From positions 5,076,001 to 5,140,000 of the forward strand of contig NC_092562.1 in NCBI RefSeq assembly GCF_037975245.1: DNA of 64,000 nt, given 5' to 3'. Both the position numbers and the translations under genes were made by a program. The notes beneath the pieces were generated by a model. The model did not search any database, was not told the DNA's origin, and saw only the letters and a program-made list of their open reading frames with translations. Within the stretch, counting starts at the first letter, position 1. Each line of letters opens with the position of its first letter. Origin of the DNA: Apostichopus japonicus (taxonomy: Eukaryota > Echinodermata > Holothuroidea > Aspidochirotida > Stichopodidae). This document shows, piece after piece, positions 12,288-25,200 of this stretch.

Positions 12288-12598
12288 GTGCTGTGGCCGA
12301 GTGGATAAAGGCGGAGGCATTTGAAGCAATGAGGCTTAGCAATCGGGAGGTTCGGGGCTCGATTCCCGGCTGGGCCATAGTAAGGTGGGTTTTTCATCCA
12401 AGAGCAATCTACGGTTTTCCCATCTGAAATGGTTTTCTAAATTGAAAAGATTCCAAATTTGAGTTAAAATGTTGAATTGGAAGCCACCCGACGTGTAAGT
12501 TGTAATCCATAAGCCCTTGTGGGCTTCTTCCACATTTGTGGTCGCTTAAGCGTCGTGAAAATAACTGCTGATTATTATTATATTATATTATTATGATG
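12288..12598 (+). mobile_element. tRNA-derived SINE
   Basis: The head resembles a tRNA of the Ser/Leu type. It has a box A-like tggccgagtgg near 12293 and a box B-like ggctcgattcc near 12356, the two parts of an RNA polymerase III promoter. A tRNA-unrelated body of about 190 bp follows, then a (TTA/ATT)n tail at about 12570-12598. Head, body and short-repeat tail in this order is the standard SINE layout. No clear target-site duplication was found. It is not a functional tRNA gene, because the anticodon and T arms do not fold cleanly. Confidence 0.7.
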
Positions 12599-13374
12599 GG
12601 GACATCATACATTTTATAGCTAAGTTATATTAACGGGTGTGTTATACTTGATGAAGTTGAGCCTATCACTCAAATAGATATGGATAGGTCTATACTGCTC
12701 GAGAGGTTTGTTTAGTAGACTTTTGTCTTTGCGAATGTAATTGTAAATGAAAATAAACAATGATAACTCAGCTTGTTGTGGTTGCCATATAATTTGTTAT
12801 CCCTAAGGAAATAAAATCGCGATTAAAGTTCACTGTCACTTTGGTTCAGTCAGTTCAGCCAAACCAGATGCGTTAAAGCTCCCAACCTTCACATATTACC
12901 ATTGCAACACGGTCATAACATGTGTACCTATATAGAGCCTGATAATTTGCATAAAAGTATCGGGCGGAGTTGTTATACTGTGACTTAATTATACCCCTTT
13001 ACTATAATATCAGTTAATTACATGTATTGGGCGCCAATGAAAGTGTCATGACAAAAAATGACAGAAAGGGGGAAAAAAAGCAGAAGAATGCAAAAAGCAA
13101 GACAAAAAATTATATATTGAAAAACACGATTATTAGCACTTGGGTAGGCCTAATACAAGAATACGACTCAACCGGCGACTTTGATGCTTTTACTAAGTCT
13201 TCAATGATATTAAGCTTATCAAAGGACAAACAAGAAATACCAATGGTTTGTTCGTATTCTTAAGGGTTTCCTATCGCTTGTTTGTTTAATACCCTAGAGG
13301 TCATGGGTCATTCTTTACCCGGAAACTCGTTCGAGGGTCAGGATATCGGGAGGTTTCCGGGATAGAATATCTAG

Positions 13375-13402
13375 TTTAAAAGGCGGGGAAAAGTATCATT
13401 GG
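13375..13402 (+). promoter_or_regulatory. candidate second TAL1 promoter
   Basis: TTTAAAAGG (13375-13383), ggcgggg (13382-13388, an Sp1-type box) and ATTGG (13398-13402) cluster upstream of a short stretch that ends in a consensus splice donor at 13552. Vertebrate TAL1 also uses alternative promoters and first exons. No start site is visible. Confidence 0.25.
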
Positions 13403-13404
13403 TT

Positions 13405-13552
13405 CTGGAATAAGCTGTGAAGAGCATTCATTAATCTCCATGGTACCATAGAACTGATAAAGGGAAGTTTTGGTTAGAATGTACCTCCTTTGTAAAATGA
13501 TATGAGTCATGGCCGCCATGACGAGTAACATTTCCAAAAGACAGACACCGAG
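13405..13552 (+). other. candidate TAL1 5' exon B with an upstream ORF
   Basis: Ends at accgag|gtaaga. It contains an ATG at 13509 in strong context (G at -3, G at +4). If spliced to 17825, the frame from this ATG runs 28 codons and stops at TGA 17865-17867, which overlaps the main ATG at 17849 in another frame. It would therefore be an overlapping uORF rather than the protein N-terminus. No acceptor choice visible near 17825 puts it in frame with the bHLH protein. The 5' end of the exon is not defined. Confidence 0.3.
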
Positions 13553-13586
13553 GTAAGACTTGATTTATGTAATGTTTATATGTATT

Positions 13587-13722
<136 letters not shown>

Positions 13723-16489
13723 CTATAGTATCATTTATTCAGGTTAATTTCTTGATACAACACATTAGGAATCAGCTTTCACAAACCATTTTCTATTATT
13801 AATACTGAGTGATATGGCTATTTGTGTGTGTGTTCACTGTGTTGTATAATTGCAATGCTAATTTTGGTGACCTTCTTTATAACAATAGTGTTAATGACTT
13901 TATGACGTCATGTCTTCCGGAGTAGTTTTAAGTGCACGATTTCCAAATCTTCTCAAATTCCTGTTTGTATAATGAACATGTAGAAGTAACTGGTCATTTA
14001 CAATGTACAGATAGCTAACTGACTTATAATATAGCTTCGTACATGAAGTCTCAGTTGAACTGCCAGTGGGCTAGTATATTCAGTGGCCTGCTGCATGTTT
14101 CCTACGACTTAGTGTTATAAATGCATTTACATATGCGCTAAGGTTAGCCTAAGCTTATTATAATATGATTATAGTTTCATCGTTGAATGCATTCGATAGA
14201 AGGGTGAATACGTTTTTATTTCTGTAATGACCGCACTGACCCTCGTGAAATAATTATATAATATATATATATTGGTTCTATATCGAGCACGTGTGATTTA
14301 CAAACAACGTCGCTAAACTGCTATAACGTGAAAATATACAGTCTTCAATATCGATACGTACGTGATAATGAAAATTGTAAATTGGATATATCTTTGTAAC
14401 AACAAGGCACTAATAGTCATCTAATTTGTTACACAATAGGCGTGTTATCTCATTTAAATGGTTTTGTGATAATGATACAAAAAATATAGGTGTGTCGTAA
14501 TGTTAAGTTTGTTTATCTGGCTGTGTGTTTCTATGTGTGTGAACACATAGGATGTTAGCCTTACAAAGTGTATACAATGGACTGAATCGTGATACTCAAT
14601 TGACGTGATACCGCCAAGGACATACAATATAAAGTCCCGATGAAACTAAAGGGACTGAGGTTGAAACTGAATCAATACTGTTTGGCTTTCGTAGCCAGAC
14701 AGTATATCTTGGGCAACTCTTCCTCAAAAGAGTACCCATACCGGTGTGTTTGTTCTGGGTTTCAAGTTTTAAGCAATCATAAAAGTGTTTTCAGAACGTT
14801 GTGTAAATAGCATTTAAAACTACGTAACGGATCCTGTTATTTTGAAGTAAAATTGTACGTGGGCGCAATGTCCGTATACTATATTATAAGGGAGAACTCC
14901 CCTAACGGCATTGTACTATTTCGTAACCATTGGGCCATATCGTGTTACAGTATGGATAATGGTGATACCAGGCAGATATAGCCTCTGGAATGTACAGATA
15001 TTTACCAGTGTCAACCTATGTGGTACTGGAGAACACCGTACCCGACCCCACCACCCCGCCCACCCGCCCCCCCGCCCGCCCCACATACAGTAGACTAGTG
15101 AGGTATGTATACAGATGCAGGTTCGAAGGCTTTACAGAGAGAGATGGGGGGGGGGGAGGGTAGAGGGAGAGAGAGAGAGAGATATAGAAAAGAGTAGACA
15201 GTCGTGAGATATGCTCATGTAGGCTTCCGTATAAGTGTGTGTTTGGCGTAAACCTATTGACATAAGGCACACAGAGAGATGTACACTGCAGGGAACAACC
15301 GCCTACAGTTTAGCCAAGATGAGACTAAGGAACCAATACAGACAAATAACTAGAATCGGGTTAGGGCCTACTATTTTATCACAGTCGTACGGGAGACTGG
15401 TGTTGGAACCGATGGACGGGGTCGGGCAACACTCACTTCTACCAGGGGTCTGTCGTTTTCTTCACCTCCCCCTCCCCACCCCCTCCCCACCCCCCCTCAC
15501 CAGCGTCCCGTTTTTCACAGATATATGTCATACTGAGAAATCGATGCAGTGAGTTCGTTAAGGAAACCGACGGTCAAAATGTGGTTCAGAGGGAAGGGTT
15601 TTCAAAACCCTGAACGAGGCTCGCGGAATCTTAGCTTGCAAGGTGTTAAAATATGACATGTGTATATTTTGTATATAGGGCCTACACTGTGATAGGACAA
15701 CCGTTGCAATATACGGTATATGCACACAGTATTTACTTATTAAGGTTTATTAAAGACAAAAAGTGCTCAAATGAACACTAAGAACTATATATCGTACAAC
15801 AATGGCAGATATATGAGTCATTCGAAAACCAGCTCAAATGAGTCATTCTCTGGTTCCCCTCTCCTTACAACTCACCTCTTCTGCTCGTTCAATTCCCCCT
15901 TTCAGCCTTCCACAGCCATTCTCATTTTCCCCTGCCCCTGCCCCCCCCCCCATAACCGCCCACTCTTTTTTCAGACACCTGAGCAACTCGCCACAACACC
16001 CCTAATATCATTCCCACAGGTTCAATATTTTTCGTTAATGGTAGCATATGATATCAATGATCGCACAGCTTAAGTATACAGGGATAAGACCTGGGAAACA
16101 TTTATATCACTGTTTTTTATTTTTCTTACGTTATTTTGATTATGATGTGAAGATATCTAGAAGACAATGTCAACTCCGGACAGGAAATTGTAGAACACTC
16201 TTATCCACAAATATTCCCAGGTCAGGTGGCTCAGTATATACCTGCGCCTAGTATTATGTATATCTTATAGAGATTGGCGGTTCTTCAGCTATAGCGTGGC
16301 TGTACCTGCTCCGTGGTTAGAGGGCTCAAAATTCACACAAGATGAAATTCACAGGGTTTATATCACAATGAGTCATATCCGGATACCCGGAATTCTGCTA
16401 TGGCAACGAGTAACCGATATGTTCACTTTAGTTTTGGCCAGGTGGTTCTCGTGAGACAAAATTCGAAATCTATATATTTCGTGGTGTGT

Positions 16490-16498
16490 GTATATATA

Positions 16499-16554
<56 letters not shown>

Positions 16555-16579
16555 TATACATATATATACATATATATAC

Positions 16580-16610
<31 letters not shown>

Positions 16611-16634
16611 CATATATACATATATATACATATA

Positions 16635-16717
<83 letters not shown>
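16490..16717. repeat. (AT)n/(ATAC)n microsatellite
   Basis: About 228 bp of TA dinucleotides with interspersed catata and tatta interruptions. Long open frames of alternating Y and I on both strands come only from this composition. Confidence 0.98.
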
Positions 16718-16719
<2 letters not shown>

Positions 16720-17666
16720 CAGTGACACGTTTGTACAAATCACCATGGACTTAATAAGTCGCCTGCGCAATGTATAAATGATTTAAAATCTGTTTCACTT
16801 TTCACTTTAAATTCTCTCATTTTTAATTCATGTACACAAATAACTGTAAACATCTTAAAGAGTCAACATGTTTTTAGTTTTTTGCTTCTCATTTCTTGAT
16901 AACATTTTTTCTTTTCTTTTGTACGTTATATAACGTGTCTCTTAAACTGTTCCGTACTCACAGTCACGTGATGTTTACTTCTAACCTAGATGTTTGAGGG
17001 GCAACGTACCGTTTTGTCTATATAGCTGTATTATTTGTGTAGTAATTAACTACACCGGATAGTCACAAATTTTCTCATAATTGTCCAGAAATACCACGAG
17101 CAGTGAACTTAATACATTCTCTCCTTTCGTTGGTCGTATCCCCCGGTATGGGATCGGATGCGAGTAATTCCCCCCTTCGTATGTAGACTGTATAACGCTT
17201 TCGAATTAATTCATTTTCCGGTAGAAATTATCCATCGTTCTTTGTGTGGTTCCACTACTATTAATCACCATTTCCGTGTTGTGATCATTCCTGGCTTGGT
17301 TTTAATTTATTGGCTAGGATAAACATGTATATCGATTCTGGAAGGCGGAATTATCAAAAAAAGGGTGAAAGGTATAATGTGTTGCTTAATTAACCAAAGC
17401 CAACCGCGCAGGAGTTTTGTTAGTTTATATGTTTCATATCAAAAGCAAAACAAAAGCCGGATTTTCGTGTCCTGCTCGAATATTTGTTTGATTTCTCAGT
17501 GAAAATGTTTTGATTGTCTGGAAATTCAATAAGGGGGTGGGGGCGGAGTACCTATTATAATGAGTAACATAAAGATGGTGGGTAGATTGGGTTGGGGGAG
17601 GGGAGGTGGAATGGTGATGATTTAAAGTCCAAAGGCATTCACTGTCCCTGACCGATTACCGATTCT

Positions 17667-17769
<103 letters not shown>

Positions 17770-17848
17770 ATTTATATGTGTGTGTGTGTACTTATTTATT
17801 TTTTTTATTTTTTATTTTTTTCAGCTCGAGAACTTACCCATCATCAAG

Positions 17849-18931
17849 ATGTTTGATTCCATATTGACACCGCCTGCCGTGAGCACCCCGTTGATGATCT
17901 CACCAGCACTGACCCATGACCCAACGTTGCCAGGGGTAACGGAATTAAGGAGACTAAGCTTGAAGCGAAGGCGCTCGATTCAAAACGAGAATGTTGACGC
18001 TGCTACTGTCACAAAGAAATTTGTCTTTCCAGGCAAAACATCAAATGTGTCCTTTGAAACCATTTCTAGGATTGTCCATAATAATTCGTTACCGTCCTCA
18101 GTACCACACATTGACTTAACAAATAGTACCCTCATAGGCAATCCTGCTGTCCAAGGTATTCATCTTCCACCTCGTTCCTCGTCGACAGAGGGCAGTTTAC
18201 AACACATCAATGGTGTACAACTCCATCAAACGGCGTCTCCGCATGGTCAGTGGTCACCAGGTAGTCCATTCAGCCCCACTGTACATACTGATGGCCAGCC
18301 TGAATCTAATTTAATGGTGCATAATTTAGCGATGAGAAGAAGGGGCCCTGCTGGCTTATACTTCTGTCAACAGGGAATGCTAACGCTGGGTCACGGTGAG
18401 ATCCCTAAACCATCCAAAAACAACCGACGAGCATTCACAAATGGTAGAGAACGGGAGCGACAACAGAATGTTAACACAGCTTACGCAGAACTCAGGAAAC
18501 TTCTCCCAACCCACCCAATAGATAAGAAATTAAGCAAGAACGAAATATTACGGATGACGATACGTTACATTAATTTCTTGGTGAAACTTAGAGACGAACA
18601 AGAAGAAGAAGCACAAAAACGGCTCCAACCCGCTTCCGTATGTTCCGATGAAAGTAGCAACACTGATGAGATTCATTTGAATTATCCAATCAGGATAAAG
18701 ACTGAGAAATGGGACCCTTCGTTAACGCGGGAAACCCCGTCCATTAAAGATCAAAGACCAGATAGTTGTGAGAGTTGGGCGGAGAGTGGGTTTGGGGACT
18801 ACGAGCCGAGCCCGACCGACCGAAGAACCCCGAATGATGTGGGCTACGTGGTCGACACCCTCGACGAGACTATTGGCGAGAGGACAAATTCACGGGCTAC
18901 GTCACCAGACAGTCTGATAACGGACTCGTAA
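17849..18931 (+). CDS. TAL1: TAL1/SCL-family bHLH transcription factor
   Basis: 360 residues. Class II bHLH proteins of this family pair with E-proteins, bind E-boxes in the nucleus and, in vertebrates, direct blood and endothelial specification with LMO2 and GATA factors. The bHLH domain is at about residues 193-249: basic region with R-E-R (E201 is the expected E-box-reading glutamate), then [16 protein letters not shown] and [11 protein letters not shown], which is the diagnostic TAL/LYL signature. The rest is Ser/Pro-rich, with IKTE at 283-286 matching the sumoylation consensus. The frame stays open 5' of the acceptor, but that stretch is intronic T-rich DNA, so I start at the ATG after the acceptor (A at -3). 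The whole coding region is in one exon. Vertebrate TAL1 has a Trp where this protein has Glu after the R-E-R triplet. LYL1 or TAL2 are the alternatives; an invertebrate gene is expected to be the single ancestor of all three. Confidence 0.93.
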   Translation: MFDSILTPPAVSTPLMISPALTHDPTLPGVTELRRLSLKRRRSIQNENVDAATVTKKFVFPGKTSNVSFETISRIVHNNSLPSSVPHIDLTNSTLIGNPAVQGIHLPPRSSSTEGSLQHINGVQLHQTASPHGQWSPGSPFSPTVHTDGQPESNLMVHNLAMRRRGPAGLYFCQQGMLTLGHGEIPKPSKNNRRAFTNGRERERQQNVNTAYAELRKLLPTHPIDKKLSKNEILRMTIRYINFLVKLRDEQEEEAQKRLQPASVCSDESSNTDEIHLNYPIRIKTEKWDPSLTRETPSIKDQRPDSCESWAESGFGDYEPSPTDRRTPNDVGYVVDTLDETIGERTNSRATSPDSLITDS

Positions 18932-20117
18932 ACCAATTAATAAGGAGTTTACTGCTGAAACATTTCAAATTCATATCATGGAGTATTCGAAGCCTAGCAA
19001 ATCTGCAAGTGTTCGACTCTTAATAAGTTATTCGCATAAATGAAGTTTTCATGAAGAGAAAAGTTTTGGTTCTCATTCCCTTTTCTTCTTCTTTTTTGTT
19101 TTCTTTTTATCCCTTCCCCCATCCCCAGACTGATAGGTCGATCGATTGACTGACTGATAGATAGATTGATGGATTGAATAATCGTTAAATTGACGCTGTA
19201 TAATCGTCGTATTGCTAATCAGACTATATGGGCGTGATTCCGTTCGGCATTTCTTTATATAATTTATTAAGTGATCGGTATTTTGAATCATCGATTGATC
19301 GAATATTTGATTACACTCGATACTGTGCTACAATATACGTTTCCTTGGTTACCTGTACTGCAATGGGTTTCAATGTTAATGTCTGATGATATTTGACAAA
19401 TATTCTTTTTTTTCCATTAGTGATGTTACTTAATACTCAATATGTTACGTAGAACAGCAAGGGCCACCACTGCGCACGACCTTCGAAAGAGACTTCCCCC
19501 CACCCCCTCCCTTTTTTTAAATATATTTTTGGCTAAACGCGGTTAACTGAAAAGGGAAGAAAGTAATCGGTTACGTAATCCTCTGAACCATACGCCGTTT
19601 GATGTCTGACGTCATTGTTTTCATATATAATTCATTGTAGATTTCGTACAGTGTTGGTGGTAACTGTGTTGGTGCACGTATGGGACGCCATATTCAAATG
19701 ATTGTCTGAAGCCAACCTAATGATGTTTGAAGTGTGACATAAAGTTTATCTTGGCTTTTTCTCTTTCTTCTTCGGATTAAATTAAATATTGAAGAAATAC
19801 GAATAAACGAAACGCGAAATATCAGTCTAACACGTACGTCTAATCGTGTTAGTAGGTAATTTGTAAATGTTCAGGCTGTCTTTATTATTTTTTTATTATT
19901 TATTTACGTTTTCTATGTTAGTATAGTAGGCCTATATATTGCATCATTTTATAATTTTTTTTACAAGTTTTGTATTATTTTTTTGTCTTTTTTTTTATGC
20001 AGTTAAGTTTGCGTGCTATCATGTTGCCATAAAGTACGATATATTTAATTAATTTCTGTCTATATTCATGATGGAAAATTGATTTCATAAACTATATGGC
20101 CATGTTTGAACTTTGGA

Positions 20118-20123
20118 AATAAA
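20118..20123 (+). terminator. TAL1 poly(A) signal
   Basis: AATAAA followed after about 10-25 nt by a GT-rich stretch (tgatgttaagtgtt), the usual arrangement for cleavage near 20135-20145. An earlier AATAAA at 19802-19807 could be used as an alternative site. Confidence 0.55.
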
Positions 20124-20145
20124 ATGATTGAAATGATGTTAAGTG

Positions 20146-22201
20146 TTAGACATGAATATTTACTTTCTAGTTTCATACTCTGGTTTAAAAATGAATTATG
20201 AAGAAAAATCAAACTTCAGCAAAATAATTTTATCACCTCTGACAGATCAGAGAATTTGATCAAAATGTAGGCCGAATGTTAAATTACAGTTTCAGATTGA
20301 CCTTGAGGAGAAAAGTACTTGGCAACCGAACCATTAAACCCCAATAAATAATAATCACCTACTACCATTTATAGTGCGGCAACCTTTGAAAACTATAAAA
20401 AAAAAATAAAAAAAATTGACATATTGCCAAGTTTTAGACCTCACGGAAATTGATATTGTGTTACTAGGTTGAGAATGTTACGTTATTCTTACGATTCGGT
20501 TTTACCAATTTTGTAATCAGATACGGTACTTAACCAGGTTTTTTTTTTCTTGTGAGTATACTTTCGTGGATTTTTGCACCTTTTACACCAGGATAAAGAA
20601 GACAGAATGAGGTTCCAAAATTTCAGACCTCTATTGAGGGGGGGGGGGGTAGGATACTTGGTGTGTGGGGTGGGAGGTGGGGGGAGAGGATAAACAACTC
20701 GTACAATCACCACCCTTGCGTATGAATTCAAACTTGAAATGGGGATGCTATGCTTCATAGGAAGGGGAGTGGGGGGGGGTTAATAAAAATTTTTTTTATT
20801 CATTTCTGATGTAGGCTAGTACAGTTCCAACTTCTAGAGCGGGGTGGGTGGGTGTTGAGGGTTGTCGCGATTAGGAGACGGACAGTTTTTCTGCACAAGA
20901 CCGAGCATCGCTGGTTGCGTTTTCAGTTCAACTTGATTTCAACCTTTGTAACATATAAACATCATAATCAAGACTATGTGACTACATACCTTAGTAATGC
21001 TATTAAAGAATGACAAACACAAGGTTGGGAAGATTCACTGGAAAGCTTCTGAAATATTTGTGTTTGTGAACCCCTCTAATTGTAGATACATGTGTACATA
21101 TAAACATACACGCAAACACACTTAGACGTGTAAGTAGCTTGTACCAACACCTACCAAACCGCAAAATATAAACACGGTTTCATGTTAAGGTGCTGTCTGG
21201 TGCATTGTCCTACATCTAGACAATCGTGAAGGTACACTAAGGCTTAAAAATAATTTCGAGTATAAGATAATTCACATATTTTCAATTAAGAATTTGATCT
21301 GCTACAAAATGACCCAATTTTTAATCACTTAGAATTTCTTGTCATGTAGGCTAGAATGATTAACCGCCTTTCGTGAAATGGGGGGAAGGTGGGAGGGGGG
21401 GGGGTACGGTACTACACAAGAAATCTGTCCGAAACTGTTCATGTTTCAAACTCTCCTTCACAACAACTATTGTCGCTATTTGGCGCGTGGCAATTCACCG
21501 CAGCACGTGTCTGGAATTATTGTTCAATTTATTTCCATGGAGAGTAGTCCATTCTGGTATAACATTCTGTCAGTTATGGTTGACTGGTCCTTGAACCCTG
21601 CTGTTGTTTATTTCTACTCCTTTCTGTACATACCCCCTGATCCTAATCAACAACCTGATCAAGTAAACAGATGATCTCCAACAGAACTCTTCAAGACGAC
21701 ACGGCTTCATATGTATCCAATAAAACTCAGCATCTGCAATCTATGTCAGTTACGACAGAGGTCACTTGGCTGCATGTGTTAGTGGAGTTTCAAAAGGCAT
21801 TAACCTTGCTTTCCGCAACGACATATCCTTAATAAATAACTGGTAATAACTTGAAGAGGGGAGTGATATTCTCTCTAGGGAAAGTTCCTCACGTCAAAAC
21901 TTCTCTTTCTTTTCTTTCATAGACATATGTATATATATAGATATATGTATATATATATATATATATATATAGATAGTTATAAATACATATCTATCATAAT
22001 TATTTTCTTATTCGTTCTCACTTAAAAACAGATCGATGGTGGTGTCTAACACTTCTGTTACACCTCATTCGAAACTAGGTCAGATTACCGGCATGAGACG
22101 TTTTTTTGTGCGCGAGTCTTCACACCCTTTAAATTATTACCATTAAATGACTGCTGGTCATGTCTTCTGGGACAACATTCCCCTCCACCCTCCCCACCAT
22201 A
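20146..22201. other. spacer between TAL1 and the satellite
   Basis: AT-rich, with G-runs at 20637-20650 and 20770-20779, an AT microsatellite at about 21925-21972, and no recognisable gene. Open frames at 20489-20758 and 21373-21674 are unremarkable. Confidence 0.5.
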
Positions 22202-25200
22202 CCCCTTTTTCTACACAAATTTATACATCATTTTACTATTATTAATAAGGCCAAATTAAGCTTCCAATTTCGAGGAACTCCACTTAAAAGTTGACTAAAA
22301 TCCATATTTGAGCTCTAAGAATCCGTATGAGCATCCTGAAAGCGATTTGAGAAATTTCATATTTTTCATGAAAATTTGGTAAGGCTATACCCTTATGATT
22401 TTTTCAAATTTTGGCCAAAATCGCGACTTTTTTCATTCTTCCCAAACTTATGTGAAAGGGGTATAGCGCTCTTCTTTTCATATAATAGTCATAATTTTAT
22501 TCTTCATCTTTCCCTTTACAATGAAAATGCCCCTTTTTCTAAACAATTTAAGACATCATTTTACTTTTATTAATAAGGTCAAATTAAGCTTCCAATTTCG
22601 AGGAACTCCACTTAAAAGTTGACGAAAATCCATATTTGAGCTCTAAGAATCCGTATGAGCATCCTGAAAGCGACTTGAGAAATTCCATATTTTTCATGAA
22701 AATTTGGTAAGGCTATACCCCTTATGATTTTTTCAAATTTTGGCCAAAATCGCGACTTTTTTAATTCTTCCCAAACTTATGTGAAAGGGGTATAGCGCTC
22801 TTCTTTTCAAATAATAGTCATAATTTTATTCTTCATCTTTCCCTTTACAATGAAAATGCCCCTTTTTCTAAACAATTTAAGACATCATTTTACTATTATT
22901 AATAAGGCCAAATTAAGCTTCCAATTTCGAGGAACTCCACTTAAAAGTTGACGAAAATCCATATTTGAGCTCTAAGAATCCGTATGAGCATCCTGAAAGC
23001 GATTTGAGAAATTTCATATTTTTCATGAAAATTTGGTAAGGCTATACCCTTATGATTTTTTCAAATTTTGGCCAAAATCGCGACTTTTTTAATTCTTCCC
23101 AAACTTATGTGAAAGGGGTATAGCGCTCTTCTTTTCATATAATAGTCATAATTTTATTCTTCATCTTTCCCTTTACAATGAAAATGCCCCTTTTTCTAAA
23201 CAATTTAAGACATCATTTTACTGTTATTAATAAGGTCAAATTAAGCTTCCAATTTCGAGGAACTCCACTTAAAAGTTGACGAAAATCCATATTTGAGCTC
23301 TAAGAATCCGTATGAGCATCCTGAAAGCGACTTGAGAAATTCCATATTTTTCATGAAAATTTGGTAAGGCTATACCCCTTATGATTTTTTCAAATTTTGG
23401 CCAAAATCGCGACTTTTTTAATTCTTCCCAAACTTATGTGAAAGGGGTATAGCGCTCTTCTTTTCAAATAATAGTCATAATTTTATTCTTCATCTTTCCC
23501 TTTACAATGAAAATGCCCCTTTTTCTAAACAATTTAAGACATCATTTTACTATTATTAATAAGGCCAAATTAAGCTTCCAATTTCGAGGAACTCCACTTT
23601 AAAGTTGACGAAAATCCATATTTGAGCTCTAAGAATCCGTATGAGCATCCTGAAAGCGATTTGAGAAATTTCATATTTTTCATGAAAAATTGGTAAGGCT
23701 ATACCCTTATGATTTTTTCAAATTTTGGCCAAAATCGCGACTTTTTTAATTCTTCCCAAACTTATGTGAAAGGGGTATAGCGCTCTTCTTTTCATATAAT
23801 AGTCATAATTTTATTCTTCATCTTTCCCTTTACAATGAAAATGCCCCTTTTTCTAAACAATTTAAGACATCATTTTACTGTTATTAATAAGGTCAAATTA
23901 AGCTTCCAATTTCGAGGAACTCCACTTAAAAGTTGACGAAAATCCATATTTGAGCTCTAAGAATCCGTATGAGCATCCTGAAAGCGACTTGAGAAATTCC
24001 ATATTTTTCATGAAAATTTGGTAAGGCTATACCCCTTATGATTTTTTCAAATTTTGGCCAAAATCGCGACTTTTTTAATTCTTCCCAAACTTATGTGAAA
24101 GGGGTATAGCGCTCTTCTTTTCAAATAATAGTCATAATTTTATTCTTCATCTTTCCCTTTACAATGAAAATGCCCCTTTTTCTAAACAATTTAAGACATC
24201 ATTTTACTATTATTAATAAGGCCAAATTAAGCTTCCAATTTCGAGGAACTCCACTTAAAAGTTGACGAAAATCCATATTTGAGCTCTAAGAATCCGTATG
24301 AGCATCCTGAAAGCGATTTGAGAAATTTCATATTTTTCATGAAAAATTGGTAAGGCTATACCCTTATGATTTTTTCAAATTTTGGCCAAAATCGCGACTT
24401 TTTTCATTCTTCCCAAACTTATGTGAAAGGGGTATAGCGCTCTTCTTTTCATATAATAGTCATAATTTTATTCTTCATCTTTCCCTTTACAATGAAAATG
24501 CCCCTTTTTCTAAACAATTTAAGACATCATTTTACTGTTATTAATAAGGTCAAATTAAGCTTCCAATTTCGAGGAACTCCACTTAAAAGTTGACGAAAAT
24601 CCATATTTGAGCTCTAAGAATCCGTATGAGCATCCTGAAAGCGACTTGAGAAATTCCATATTTTTCATGAAAATTTGGTAAGGCTATACCCCTTATGATT
24701 TTTTCAAATTTTGGCCAAAATCGCGACTTTTTTAATTCTTCCCAAACTTATGTGAAAGGGGTATAGCGCTCTTCTTTTCAAATAATAGTCATAATTTTAT
24801 TCTTCATCTTTCCCTTTACAATGAAAATGCCCCTTTTTCTAAACAATTTAAGACATCATTTTACTATTATTAATAAGGCCAAATTAAGCTTCCAATTTCG
24901 AGGAACTCCACTTAAAAGTTGACGAAAATCCATATTTGAGCTCTAAGAATCCGTATGAGCATCCTGAAAGCGATTTGAGAAATTTCATATTTTTCATGAA
25001 AAATTGGTAAGGCTATACCCTTATGATTTTTTCAAATTTTGGCCAAAATCGCGACTTTTTTAATTCTTCCCAAACTTATGTGAAAGGGGTATAGCGCTCT
25101 TCTTTTCATATAATAGTCATAATTTTATTCTTCATCTTTCCCTTTACAATGAAAATGCCCCTTTTTCTAAACAATTTAAGACATCATTTTACTGTTATTA

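Larger units (their letters stand above)
17825..20140 (+). other. TAL1: TAL1 terminal exon (UTR and complete CDS)
   Basis: Begins after the acceptor tttttttcag (AG at 17823-17824), leaves 24 nt of leader before the ATG at 17849, and carries the stop TAA at 18929-18931. About 1.2 kb of AT-rich 3' UTR follows to the predicted cleavage region. The 3' UTR has T-runs and a degenerate gatt/gact repeat near 19128-19160. Confidence 0.75.

Noticed and set aside
12288-12366. Functional tRNA gene
   Set aside because: Box A and B are present but the anticodon and T arms do not fold well and the sequence continues into a SINE body and tail.
16400-16777. Tyr/Ile-rich proteins of 79-125 residues on both strands
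   Set aside because: Translation of an (AT)n microsatellite.
17780-17848. TAL1 start at the ATG at 17780
   Set aside because: The segment is T-rich DNA ending in tttttttcag, a clear 3' splice site; the peptide it would add (Phe/Ile/Tyr-rich) is intron translated in frame.
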